DNA from: Paramecium sonneborni
Lineage: Eukaryota > Ciliophora > Oligohymenophorea > Peniculida > Parameciidae
NCBI GenBank assembly: GCA_905182985.1
Contig: CAJJDN010000105.1
Coordinates: 124,001-188,000 of the forward strand
Direction: 5' to 3'
Length of the DNA: 64,000 nt
Below are positions 1 through 11,121 of the stretch, piece after piece. The notes beneath the pieces are model-generated. The model worked only from the letters and a program-made list of their open reading frames with translations, made no database searches and had not been told where the DNA came from. The number at the start of each line of letters is the position of its first letter. The first letter of the stretch is position 1. The position numbers and the translations under genes were made by a program.

Positions 1-351
1 ATAAATAATTTAAATAAATCAATCAAATTAATTAGGTTTGACTATAAAATATTGAAATTTCTTTACATTTGAATTATTCTTAAACTTGGAGTATGGAAAT
101 ACAAAAATTCAAAAAGATCTAATTTTTAGTTTAAATGTCATATCGTAAGAGTGAATTATTATTTAAAATTTATATTTTAGATAAAATAATGTATAAGATA
201 TTATAATCTTTTCATAAATTTAAAAACAAAATCTTTAAGTAATAGTGTAAGACGGAGGTCAGCATCAAGCTAAACATAAGTCTAAAATTTTGATAAATAA
301 AATGTAATTTAAATAAAACAGAGTTTGTAGATTATTAATATAAAAATAAAA
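1..351. other. Intergenic or 5' flank, no gene seen
   Basis: AT-rich sequence without a convincing coding frame. No telomeric repeat is present, so this is an internal piece of a chromosome. It presumably holds the promoter of the pseudokinase gene to its right. Confidence 0.5.
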
Positions 352-1422
352 ATGGGAAATATTTTAGAAAATGAGAAGTAGGATTAGATTATGAAAGAGG
401 TTACTTTTTGTCAAAACTTATCTCATCGTTAGTTGGGTAATATAAAAATACTCGAATATAAGTAGAACAAAGTAAAATTAAATAATGAATAAGGAAGAAA
501 ATAAAATTATTTGAAGTATAATTGGGAACTACTTCAAAATAGGAATTATTAGATTACTAAAAGAAATTTGAGAAGAGAAAATAATGGAAACATAGTAACT
601 TAGTTGGGTTGTTACATGTTAATGAAAATAGTAATTCATTGATGTGTGCTGAAGTTTCATAAGCAATAGTGATAGGTGAATATTATTAAATGACTCTGAA
701 TTCAGAGGCAGAATAGAAGTATTATTGAAATTGAATAAGTTTTACTTAATCATTTATGTTCAATGAATCAAGATTATGGTTGATAACTTATCAAATCGTA
801 AGTGCATGTGCTTTTTTAGAAGAGAAGGGAGTATATCATGGAGAATTAAAAACATAGACAATATATTTAGATGAAACAGAGAATATAAAGTTGATAGTAA
901 GAATTAATTTGAATGAAAAAAGGAACATGATTTCTTGCCTAATCATCCAGATGCATACAATAAGGCATTTATATTAGATGAATTTCATTTATTGCCTCCT
1001 GAATAATTAGAAGAATTAAGATAATCAATTCCAATTTCTGAGAAAAGTGGTGTGAAGGGAGATGTATTTACTTTAGGATTGATTTTGTTAGAATTGGCTG
1101 CTTAATAATGTAAGGATTAATGATATGGTAAGCTTCATCTGCATATTACAATTGGTAGAAGAAACAGATAGATATAGCTTACGTGAAAAGAATGTGTGAT
1201 ATTTTATTAGGTTTGGGATATTCGAGTATATTTTCAAAGTTGATCCTTTAGATGATTAGTGATTATGATGCAAGGCCAACATTTATTGTCATTAGGGATG
1301 GATTATAGAATCTAGAGAAAGATATTTTAAATGGAAACTAGTTTTACAAGGATTATATAAAATTAGATAAAATAAAAGAGGAGAATAAAAAACAGTTTCA
1401 AACATTTGGGTAAAAAATGTGA
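352..1422 (+). CDS. N-myristoylation-type pseudokinase, multi-exon
   Basis: With TAA/TAG read as Gln the protein starts MGNILENEK, a Gly2 N-terminus typical of N-myristoylated proteins. Pieces of a protein kinase fold follow in order. A catalytic-loop-like segment around 815-860 reads YHGELKTQTIYLD, with HGE replacing HRD. An APE-like region reads LLPPEQLEELR, an F-helix piece reads GDVFTLGLILLELA, and the final RPTF motif lies near 1270. Loss of the HRD aspartate suggests an inactive kinase (inference). Frame changes at about 640, 730, 910 and 1100 are assumed to be tiny introns; I did not resolve all of them. The architecture resembles the kinase-like half of the MORN protein at 5144, so the two may be relatives. 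Stop TGA at 1420. Confidence 0.55.
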
Positions 1423-1519
1423 ATCCCTACAAATTCAATTTATATCTTCAAGTCATTAATTACCCAACATTCTTATTCTTTCGATTTATATTTTCAATTT
1501 AATATTATTTAAAATTTGC

Positions 1520-3922
1520 ATGTTTTTCCCTGAATAAGAGTATAAGACAAGCACAAAAGTATGATACTCCATTTCTATATTAGAGTGAAGATGAACTCAA
1601 AAAATTGACGTTGGAAGAAGATTTGACTGAATGTTAGAGATCATATTATATATTGACTAAGGGTTAATAATTGTAAAAGAAAGCAGTAAGATATATTATA
1701 TTGAGTTAGATATACTAAAACTTACATAGAATTTTGAAAGAACCAAATGCATTTGAGATTTTGTTCAAAGTCATCGTGTATGATATTTTCTATATTGAAG
1801 AGAAGAAATTCAACAACAGGAAGAGGATAATCAGATAATTGCAGCCAAGTCTCTTCATAAATTGATAAAGGAGAACGTACTTGAATTGACGGAGTTACTA
1901 TAAATATATGATTTGACAACACAAATTCTAAAAATTTGGTCATTACCTGTATTGAATGAATGGATTCATACAATGGATGCATTGCTTAGAGTTATCAGTC
2001 TCAATATCATCCTTAATCCTGCGTAATAATTAATACTACTGTTAACTGATGCTTCATAGCCAACAATATCTCGTTAAAGTGCTGCAAAGCTTATAGGCAC
2101 ATTAGCATAAGTATTGGATTTAATAAACCACAGCTTTTAGGGAATGATATTAAAGGACCTTTATTAGACAGAGCTAGGAATTTATGTTCAGATCATGATA
2201 AAGAAATTAGATTAATTATGGCTGAAGATGTAATAATCAAAGTTTGTTCATCCATATCTAGTGATCTTATTGAATGCTACTTATTAGAGAAGATTATGGA
2301 ACTTTATTATGATACAGACATTGTAGTTAAGAGTTCAGGCATGAGATTATTCTTTACTATTGCCAATTAATTGTCTATTGATGAAATTAAAAATAGATGT
2401 ACTAAATTATTTATTGATTAAATTCAAAGTTAAAGCGAAGAAAGCAAAGTTGTCATGTCTAAAATGTGTGGAAGAGTATATATGTTGGTAATAAATTTCA
2501 TATAAAAATAGGTTAAAGAGTATTTAAATCTCAATTAATTATCTTTATTTCTGAATATTTATGTTTCGTATGCCAAAAGTAAGAATTTAGATGTAAGAAC
2601 CAATTTTGTATTCAATTTTCCAGGGATACTTTCATTAAGTTTAAAAAAGTTTGAGTATTTTCAGGAATAATACATGATTTGTTGTAATGATACCAATGAG
2701 ATTATACAGAGATCAATTTTAAGTAGTTTTCATGAAGTTGTACTTTTGTCTGAGAATACAGATATTCTTGTTTAAGTTTTTATTAACTTTATGAAATCAA
2801 AATAAATGACAATCTTATAATTGTTAATTGTAAGATTTGATTCAATAGTTAATTCTTTTCAAAAACAAGTAGTTTGTTAATCTTATGCGTAGTCAGTAAC
2901 AACCACAATTTGGTCAACCAGCCCTTGAATTGTTGAATAATCTTATTGCAAAGAATCTTTGGGATTTATAAGTAGAATTATTAATGAGATTCTCTGAATG
3001 TTAACAAATATTCCCTGATATAGCTGTATTCATAAATACGATGATTGCAACAATAAACAAGGGAATTTCGAAAACAAAATAATTATGTTGTTTAAATATT
3101 GCTAAGTTTTTAAGCAATTTTGGAGATCTGAGGAAGAGAAAGGATTGGATAATTTAGTTATTTGAACTTTACTTCAAATCTGATAGTTACTATAATAGAA
3201 TTACATTTATAGATATAGTTCAGGAATTCACATAATTCATCTCAAGAAAACTATTCAAATAATATCAATTCTATGATATTCTGATTTTCTCCAAAGATCC
3301 TATTATAAGTGTGCGAATGAGATTAATCAAAGTATATATATAAGATTAGAATATTAACTAGATTCTACCAATCCTGTATAAGAAGATTGATTCTGAAGAT
3401 GTGACTATCTTAAATATGTTCAATGATTCTGTTTAGGATTGTATTCTGAGTGGATCTCGTTCCTTTCAATATATGATTCAATAGAGTAAAGAGGAATTAC
3501 TTAAACCCAGCGATGAAAATGAATTAAATTAGAAAGATTAGGAAATGTTAGAAAAGGAGGAACAAATCTTTAAGAATGATTAAAAATAACGATAGTTATT
3601 ATTAGATTAAGAAAGAGATGATTTAGAGATTAATAAAATAGATTTAAATGATTACTTGAATAAATACAAAAAGAAGTATCCTCTTACAAAAATTAAGATT
3701 ACTAATTCAACAATGCATAGCTAGACTACGCTATTGAAAAAGCCTTAATTATAAAATAATGGTAGTTAAGCTTTTTTGATTAAAAAATCAGTTGATTTTG
3801 ATTCTAACAAGAGTCCAATCTTAGATGCAATTAAAAAACCTGTTCTTAAGTCTAAAACACCAACAACAAAGAGTATTTGTGATATTAAGAAGCAATTTAA
3901 ACTTCCTAGTATCAAAAAATGA
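1520..3922 (+). CDS. HEAT-repeat scaffold protein (PP2A/PP4 regulatory-subunit-like)
   Basis: Long alpha-helical protein of paired amphipathic helices, for example LIMAEDVIIKVCSS and VVKSSGMRLFFTIANQLS, typical of HEAT/armadillo scaffolds such as PP2A-A or PPP4R1. The tail from about 3480 is charged and Lys/Gln-rich. Introns that restore the frame include 1687-1710 (24 nt) and 1778-1800 (23 nt); further small introns probably lie near 2145 and 2885. The start is uncertain: the ATG at 1520 is the nearest one, but an unresolved intron must follow it. The phosphatase link is by fold appearance only; another HEAT family is possible. Fusion to the pseudokinase upstream is not excluded but would need an unusually long intron across about 1411-1453. 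Confidence 0.6.
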
Positions 3923-3973
3923 AATAAAATAGATTATTATTATTGGGAATTCATTATAATATATAGTTTTTTT

Positions 3974-4902
3974 TCATGATTCCATTTTTTTATCATTCTC
4001 AATTTCAGGAGCTGCTTCAAATTAATTAGGTGGCAAATTGCTATATTGTTATTAAATATTCAATTTATGTTTCTCTTCCCTTCTTCTTCCCCAAATTATA
4101 AAAGCAATAGTCAATGCCAAATAAACACATGCTGATACTAATGCTGTAGTTTCTGAATGAGTTTAATTCTTAACAGGATATCTATAAAATTCAATCTAAT
4201 ATTTAAGTATTAGGAACAAGGATAACTAAAGTTGAATGATGTTTATTACAAATAAAATAAATCCACATGCAAATATGACAGTCCAGAAACGAATACAATC
4301 CATATATTTATTATTAATATTAATGAACTGTTAAGAATATATTCGCTATTCAGATATTTTAGATGGCAAATATGAAATTGATCAATTAGAATCCATACAT
4401 AGAACAGACTTATATCGATCAACAAGTTAAGTTTAAACCAATCATTATAAAGATTTGATACAAGACTTGATCTAAGTATGATATTCATTTATCAAAAGGC
4501 TTAAAGTAGATGTGCTGATAATATCAATCAACTTGGTTACATGCTCAATTAGTAATCAAGCAAGAGATATACATAATCAGATTTTTCTACTCCTAAACTT
4601 AATATGTCATAAGTCTCTCAGTTTTCATAAGTATAAACACCTAACAAATTAATATAAAGTAATTCTGCATAACCACAATTATTGAACTAATTAAACAATG
4701 AGTAATCATTATTCATAAGATTTTAGCAACCTTTTGGATCATATTGATAAATTAATTAAAATTAGAAAGTTGGACTAATCTATACTATTAAGAATTATAA
4801 GAAAGCATATGAATGAATGTCCATATTTCGTATAATTAGTCAAGCAAGAGTTTCGTAACAGTATAAATAGTTTGCAATGATTATTAATGTACTTGGAGTC
4901 AT
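3974..4902 (-). CDS. Putative integral membrane protein, unidentified
   Basis: The C-terminal half is clear. One hydrophobic helix (WTVIFACGFILFVINI) is followed by a short loop and a second helix (TALVSACVYLALTIAFIIWG), then a basic RRREEK stretch and a polar tail ending ENDKKMES before TGA. The N-terminal half (from MTPSTLIIIANYLY) is Tyr/Asn/Leu-rich and joins through at least one 26-nt GT...AG intron near 4513-4540; another junction near 4350 is unresolved. The basic loop after the last helix suggests a cytosolic C-terminus (inference). I do not recognise the family. The start is a guess; an ATG at about 4993 followed by a signal-like MFFILLTSL is an alternative. Confidence 0.4.
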
Positions 4903-5143
4903 ACAATATTATTTTACTAATCCTAAATTAAACCTATCTTTATTATTAATTTTCTTCTTCTGTTAGTAAGAGAGGTTAAAAGTATAAAAAACATAATGAT
5001 TCTAATATGAATTAAAAATGATATAGGTTCTCGATAAAATTGAATGAAAATGGGGAATGATAATAAATAATTATTTAATAACATTTATGTTAGTATAATA
5101 AAGAATATATTATAAAGGCAGTTAATTATATTTTGAAATAAAA

Positions 5144-7417
5144 ATGGGAGGATCAGATTCAAAACCAATTACTAAGCTTTATGAACACTTTCGATAAATA
5201 AATGTTTATAACAATGGTATGTTGTATAGTAGATGATTATAGACTTTCCTGAGTGTCAAATTCTACAACATAAACGAGATCCTCATCAGAAATTAATTCT
5301 TCGTACTTTGAACATAACAGATGAGGTTCATTTTAAGAAAGCTGTGCAATTATATCAAGTAAGACATAAGATCAATCATTAAAATGTTCTTAATTTGAGC
5401 AATTACTTTTATTAGTTTGAGTAATAACTGTGTGGACAATTCTATAAAGTGTACTTATTATTTGAATATCCAACTGGTAATTTAGAATTAGTCCCAGCTT
5501 TAAATGAAACATAATTAATTTCATATTTGAAACAAGCAATAATAGGATTAGCATGTATGTAGAAGAATGAGATTCCACACAATTCATTATAACTTAAATA
5601 ATTATATTTGATGGATGAAATATTAAAAGTAACAGACCCTATGTATTTCTAACATAGCACTAATTTTATGTAGGTTTTATAAAATCCTAAATGTTTGGAA
5701 TTCATTTATTTATCTCCAATTTTAGTAAAATCAATTTAGATAAACAATTGGTAACCAAAACATAATGAATATAAAAGTGATCTTTTCACATTAGGAATGT
5801 TATTCTTACATTTGGCTTTGAATTAACCAAGTTCAGATTGTTATTCATATGAACAAGGTTTATTGATTGAAGATGTTTTGAATAATAAATTATCGAAGTT
5901 GAGAATGAGATATAATTAATAATTTTGTGATTGGATAACAACAATGTTAATAATTAAAGAAGATTCGAGACCAGACTTTTTATAAATGGAACAATACATT
6001 ACTAATTAATAAATAATTAACAAATAATAGTATGTTCCTAATGTAATATAAAGATAATTAATTCCGATAATAGATCCTAATTATTAATCGAATACAATTT
6101 AAAAAATATAATAACAGACAACAACAATATAACAATGTTTAACTCAAGTAAACAGTGTGTAATAGATTCAATCAAGAAGAGTTTAATAAGTTTAAGGTAT
6201 TTCCCCATTGGAATATATCCATCAATATACAATAAAGACAGATACTTCTTAAAGGAGTCTTACTCCTTTGGGTAAAATCTTAGTACCTTAATAATAATTG
6301 TAAGTAAGAGATAACAGAGATAGTTCAGTTCCAAGATTGAGAGGATCAAGATAAAGTAGTAAAGATGTTAATTAGACATATGCTTATGCTATACCAACAA
6401 TTGCGACAGATTTATCAATTCTTAGTAATAAAAGTGGATAACAATAGTAAATCTATTTTCCTCCGAAACCTTTTTCAAATAAGATAGCAAATACAAGGAC
6501 TGCTACATAATAATAATAATCTAGAATGAATTATACTACTTAATAAGTATAAGAATTTCAATTCGGTAGTTAATAGAATTAATAAACAAATAATATATAG
6601 AAACAAATAGTTCCAATTCAACCTTTATAACCTGATTAATGTGACATTTTATAATTTAAACAAATTAGTGAAAGTGTAAGTAAATAATCTTAGTTTGATG
6701 AAAATATTGATCCTTAACCAGATGAAGAAGTTGAATAAACAACTTAGAGATAAGAATATTTTAAATTCTCAAAGATTTTAAGTGATTCAACGAATCTTCC
6801 TTAATAAATAACAACGACAACATAAACTAAAGAGTTTTCATTGCCATATGATATTCCTTAATTTAAAGCTGATAGTGTAAATAGACCAGAATTCGTTGTA
6901 GAACATTATTCAAATGGATCTCGTTATGAAGGTATGAAAGCTAATGGTATGAGACATGGATAAGGTAAATTTTATTATTAAGATGGTGGATTATATGATG
7001 GTGGATGGAAGGAGAATAAAATGCATGGAGATGGTAATAAATTAAATGTAATTTATATAGGAACACTTTATTATGCTACTGGTTAGCCTGCATATTAAGG
7101 ATAATGGAGTGAAGATTAATTTTAAGGTCATGGAACTCTATACAATGAACATCCTCAACCATTATAAGAATCATTTGATTATAGAGATTTTGACAATGTT
7201 GAAGAGTATTAACTTCCATATTCTTAGTTATTGGATTAAATATAGTGGCAATTTCGATTAAGATAACAAAGAAGGTCAAGGTACCCTTTATCTAACTAAT
7301 GGTGAACGTTTTGTTGGTACTTTCTAAAAAGACTTTATTAATGGTCCAGGAATATTCTATTGTATGAATGGCAAAATCATGGATGGTAGATGGATCAACA
7401 ACAAACTAGTTTATTGA
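5144..7417 (+). CDS. Pseudokinase-like protein with C-terminal MORN repeats
   Basis: Starts MGGSDSK, a classic N-myristoylation signal. Residues up to about 300 follow the order of a kinase fold without its catalytic motifs: IPHNSLQLKQLYL sits where HRD-x-K-x-x-N would be, then SDLFTLGMLFLHLAL and EDSRPDF (F helix and RPxF end). A Gln/Thr-rich linker follows. From about 6910 there are MORN repeats: GSRYEGMKANGMRHGQG, GGLYDGGWKENKMHGDG, GTLYYATGQPAYQGQW, GQGTLYLTNGERFVGTF, GKIMDGRW. MORN repeats usually bind membranes or build cytoskeletal scaffolds, which fits a myristoylated, probably inactive kinase acting as a cortical scaffold (inference). Introns: 5217-5242 (26 nt), one near 7034-7060, and a 19-nt one at 7227-7245. 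Stop TGA 7415. Confidence 0.75.
7227..7245 (+). other. Candidate 19-nt intron
   Basis: GTTATTGGATTAAATATAG begins GT and ends TAG. Removing it joins the upstream frame (EEYQLPYS) to YGNFDQDNKEGQGTLY and rebuilds a regular MORN repeat; without it the frame meets no MORN continuation. Confidence 0.55.
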
Positions 7418-7526
7418 ATTATCTCATTTATTTTTGCATTTATTACATTTTCATTACATTCCTAAAATAATTATATAATATATTGAGTCCTCCATATAAT
7501 CATTAAATATTCATTTATTTAATTTA

Positions 7527-8382
7527 ATGCAAGACCCAGAGCTATATGTTAGAAACTTCTAAGAAGAAATTAGCTAAAGAAATAAACGTAAACAACCTTT
7601 GCTCTATCCTGATGATTAAAGATTACATGAACGTCCTAGAGTCAGAAAGATTGAACCTCCTTCTTAGATCATCAGTCAGTCATTACTTAAGAATCATAGT
7701 TATGCGTATTACTATCTACATTATCTAGACCTGATCCTCTTTAAAATTTTACGAAACCGCTTATTAATTATTCAATCAATAGTCCATCTGGAAAAGATCC
7801 TTAACGTTACAATCATAATTTTTTATATCTAGCATAAGATAATATCTTTCGTAAAGAACCCTTTAATTAAAATCAAAAAGACTATGCTCCTCAAAGACAT
7901 TCTCAATAATCCAATGAATAAAGAATTAATTATTAAAATGTTGGTAATATGCTTATTGGTGGTGATACTTAACCATAGTAACAATCTCAACCACAAATAC
8001 AAAATTCATAAATGACTCAATCATAATATACATATCCACAATAATAATAACAATAACTTTATTAATACTAATAAGAATCGTAATTGTACTAACCATAATA
8101 ATTACAATCGTAATAGTAGCAACTATCATAATCACAAATACCAAAATAATAATAATATTAATAATCATAACATTACTAATAGTATTAAGTACCATTATAA
8201 AATAATTAATAAAAACAGCAATTCTCTTAATAATATCAACTTTATTAAGCAGGTACACCTAATACATTTAAATTAAAAAGTGATGGAAATTCTTAACCTT
8301 TCAATTATTATGGGTATTTATCTCTCTCCATTTATTTAGTTCAAGAGCTTTAAAAAACTTAGATAGCACATAAATATATTGA
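7527..8382 (+). CDS. Gln-rich low-complexity protein, unidentified
   Basis: About 268 residues. The N-terminus is MQDPELYVRNFQEEIS, then a basic stretch (RNKRKQ). From about 7930 there is a long Gln/Tyr/Ser/Pro-rich tract in which most Gln codons are TAA/TAG, with runs of up to six consecutive Gln. A 23-nt intron (GTATTACTATCTACATTATCTAG, ending just before 7731) restores the frame. Near the 3' end GTATTTATC...TTTAG (26 nt) looks like a second intron, giving a stop at 8380. If it is retained, the same frame stays open to TGA at 8624 and adds about 95 residues. The composition is prion-like, suggesting a condensate or RNA-binding scaffold, but nothing identifies a family. Confidence 0.6.
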
Positions 8383-9043
8383 ATAATTTAATTTGCAAAA
8401 TACATTTTTATCTATATATATTTATGATTCTTTTATCCAAAATTATCCATCCCAAAAACCTAATATTATTTCTCATTATTCTCCATCAATCATTTAAATT
8501 CTTATTCATATTGCTAAATTTCATATTTCAACTTATATTTAATTAGCTAAATCTATCTATTTATTGAATAAGGATTAGTTTTAATAATAATATCATAAAT
8601 TGAAAATGCTTAGACAACTGAGTTGAATGATATCTTATTGTTAATCTATAATAGAATGTAAATTATTAATAAAGGGTTTTATTATGAAATCTTTTTGAAA
8701 TTTGAAAGTAAGCGTTAAATTATTGTATCAAATTTTGTATTAGAGAGATCTTTTATAATTAAAATTAAATTAGGTTTCAACTTCTTGCAAGTTTTAAAAA
8801 TTCTTTGTAACATGGACATTAGATTACTAAGGTAGTATAAATATGAGAAATAGAAACATTTTTTGTGGAGTATGATTAGGAAACCAATTTTTAATAAAAA
8901 TTTATGTATTAATTTTAGATAGTTTAAATTTGTGGATTATTTAGTTATAGTTAATATATGAATATAGGAAATAGGTTATGTAGATGGTAATATTGATATT
9001 TGTTTTCAGTAGTTATATATGAATATATATAATAATTAAAATA
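8383..9043. other. Intergenic, 660 bp, nothing convincing
   Basis: The first 240 bp stay open in the frame of the Gln-rich gene (see that entry), so they may be its 3' end. The remainder is AT-rich with frequent TGA in all frames. It is presumably 3' flank plus the promoter of the globin gene. Confidence 0.4.
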
Positions 9044-11102
9044 ATGATGCATAATGTTACATCAAGTTCTAGATGTCCATTTAAATTTCCAACAGAACAT
9101 GTGAAATAGGGTAGTAAAAGCATGACTTTCAGAGACTTTATTCAAATGCAGTAAAGCAAAGAGGAGATGAAATTCTAACATTCAGGGAGATTGTCTCCAT
9201 TATAGGGTTCTCCAATAAATTAAAAAAAGTAAAGATGGGAAAAATAGTTAAGCACTCTCTTGCACCAAGACCAATAAAATGAGTTATTTATTAAGCATTC
9301 ATCTTAATGTCAAATAGCAATGAAAGATTTTGTAAGTAAACCAAAGAATTTTCGAAGTCAAGAATAATCTCCTGCTAAAACTGTATATCATTTACCAATG
9401 ATAAGTGATTCTTAAGACATTGTGCTCCCAAATACTCCTGTTCATTTTAAGTTTACTCCAATTTAACCAAAATTAAAGTCTTCTAATTTTAGTGGGTTAA
9501 GAAATGTTTAAGATCAACTTGAATAGTTAAAAAAGCCTAGAATATAACATAGTCATAGAGAGTTAAAATGTTAATAACCTATGACTTAGACAGAAATTAT
9601 AAGCAAATTCTTTGAGACTAAATTTTAGAAAATAATAAAAACATAGATAAAATAATATGGTAGTAATGAGCTATTAGATTAGCATTCAGAAACACTATAT
9701 TCAAGAATTACTTAAGATAGATAATTAAAAATAAAATTCTTAGGAAAATCTTTAAAATATTTGAAGGATATTTACAAGAGTATTTTAGGGATTGGATACA
9801 CATAAGAGATTTTGCTTGATCCATTTAGAATGAGAAGTATTCATGCCCCTTTATTTATAAAAAAGGAATAATTTATTAGATTTAAGTATTTATTTATAAA
9901 TCAATTTATGGATATGGAAACTCCAGTTGAATTACTATTTAAAGGATGCTATAAATTAGAAAATTTTAAACCATTAATACTAAATTAAAAAAGTGATTTT
10001 GAGATATTTGGAGGTGAATTTGGAATAAATGAGATTGCTAAGAATATGTATGAGAAAATTTTTAAAGATTATACTTTGAGTCCATATTTTAAAGCAATTG
10101 AATTAGAGGAATAAGCTATAAAATTTGCAAAATTATTTGCTCAATTAATAGATCATACTGAATCACCAAATTATACACTTGAAGTATTAAGAGAAAGACA
10201 TGTTAAATATAAGCTTACACATGTGTAATTAGCAAATTTTAAGTTTTATTTATCTACAACTTTGTAAAAATTAGGAATAAAATATAAACATATTAGAATT
10301 TTACTAAGGAAAATGGACACTTATAAATTTGCCATATTAAATAAATCATCTTTGTAAGAATGTATTAATAATTCACCTGGAGGTTATCGAGAATTTATAG
10401 ATAATTTTGTTCGTTTTTGTACAAGCGAACCAATTCTTTTTGATTTAATTTAAAAAAGGGGGAAACAAAGATTTACAGCACACTGTGAAAATGTCTTTCA
10501 TTATTTTTTCAGAGATAATGTTAAATCGATAACTGATAGTGATATAGAATCAATTCATAAAAATAAATCTATTATTTCAGATAAAGTTTTTAAGAAATTT
10601 AAAGAGAAGGCCATGTAAGCAGTAAGCAAAGTAACAAATGATCCAATTTTATTAAGCGATTTTGAAGAGGATTGGGAAGAAATCACACCCATTCTTTTGA
10701 GTAAACCCAGAAAGACTGCAATTAAATAATTGGGTGGATAACTAGTTATAAATAGAATTGCATCCAAACTTGAAAATGAGATTATGTAACGGCCTTTATT
10801 GTATAAAGTATTTGAGGTAAACTGTAAAAATAAATAAGGATAATGAATCACCTGTAGGGTAAAATCTAAGATGTAAACTCAATTTAATCCTTTATGGACT
10901 TCATTTCTACAAAAGAACTGATATTGAAGTTATTCATAAAAGATTAAGAATTAGAGAATAACCTTACTTCGAATTTTAATAAGTATTTATTAAGATTTTA
11001 ATAATTTAGGCTATGAAAACAGTCATGTAGGATGAACCATAAAAATTATAATTTATTCTTGATGTAATAGATGATTACAAAAAACATATAGTTTTCGATT
11101 GA
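9044..11102 (+). CDS. Four-domain truncated-globin-like protein, copy 1
   Basis: About 678 residues: a disordered N-terminal 200, then four consecutive repeats of truncated-haemoglobin type. Repeat 2 is the clearest. It has a B-helix region GGEFGINEIAKNMYEKIF, then LSPYFKAI, and the F-helix signature LRERHVKYKLTHVQLANF, closely matching the LR-x-x-H-x-x-x-x-hT-x-x-F pattern of truncated globins. The equivalent histidines sit at residues about 267 (RSIHAPLF), 386 (RERHVKYK), 505 (ESIHKNKS) and 624 (EVIHKRLR), an exact 119-residue period. Repeat 3 begins GGYREFIDNFVRFC and repeat 4 begins LGGQLVINRIASKL. One 22-nt intron (10817-10838) restores repeat 4. Function by family would be haem-based O2/NO binding or sensing; whether all four repeats bind haem cannot be told from sequence alone. 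The next gene is a paralogue. Confidence 0.8.
10817..10838 (+). other. Intron, 22 nt, in four-globin gene 1
   Basis: Starts GTAAACTG and ends AATAAG. Its removal joins YKVFE to DNESPVGQN and continues the fourth globin-like repeat in frame, as in the uninterrupted paralogue at 11122. Confidence 0.8.
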
Positions 11103-11121
11103 TATTTATATTTTATTATTT

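Noticed and set aside
352..4000. Frame changes as signs of pseudogenes or poor sequence
   Set aside because: Most are removed exactly by 20-30-nt GT...AG introns, as expected in Paramecium.
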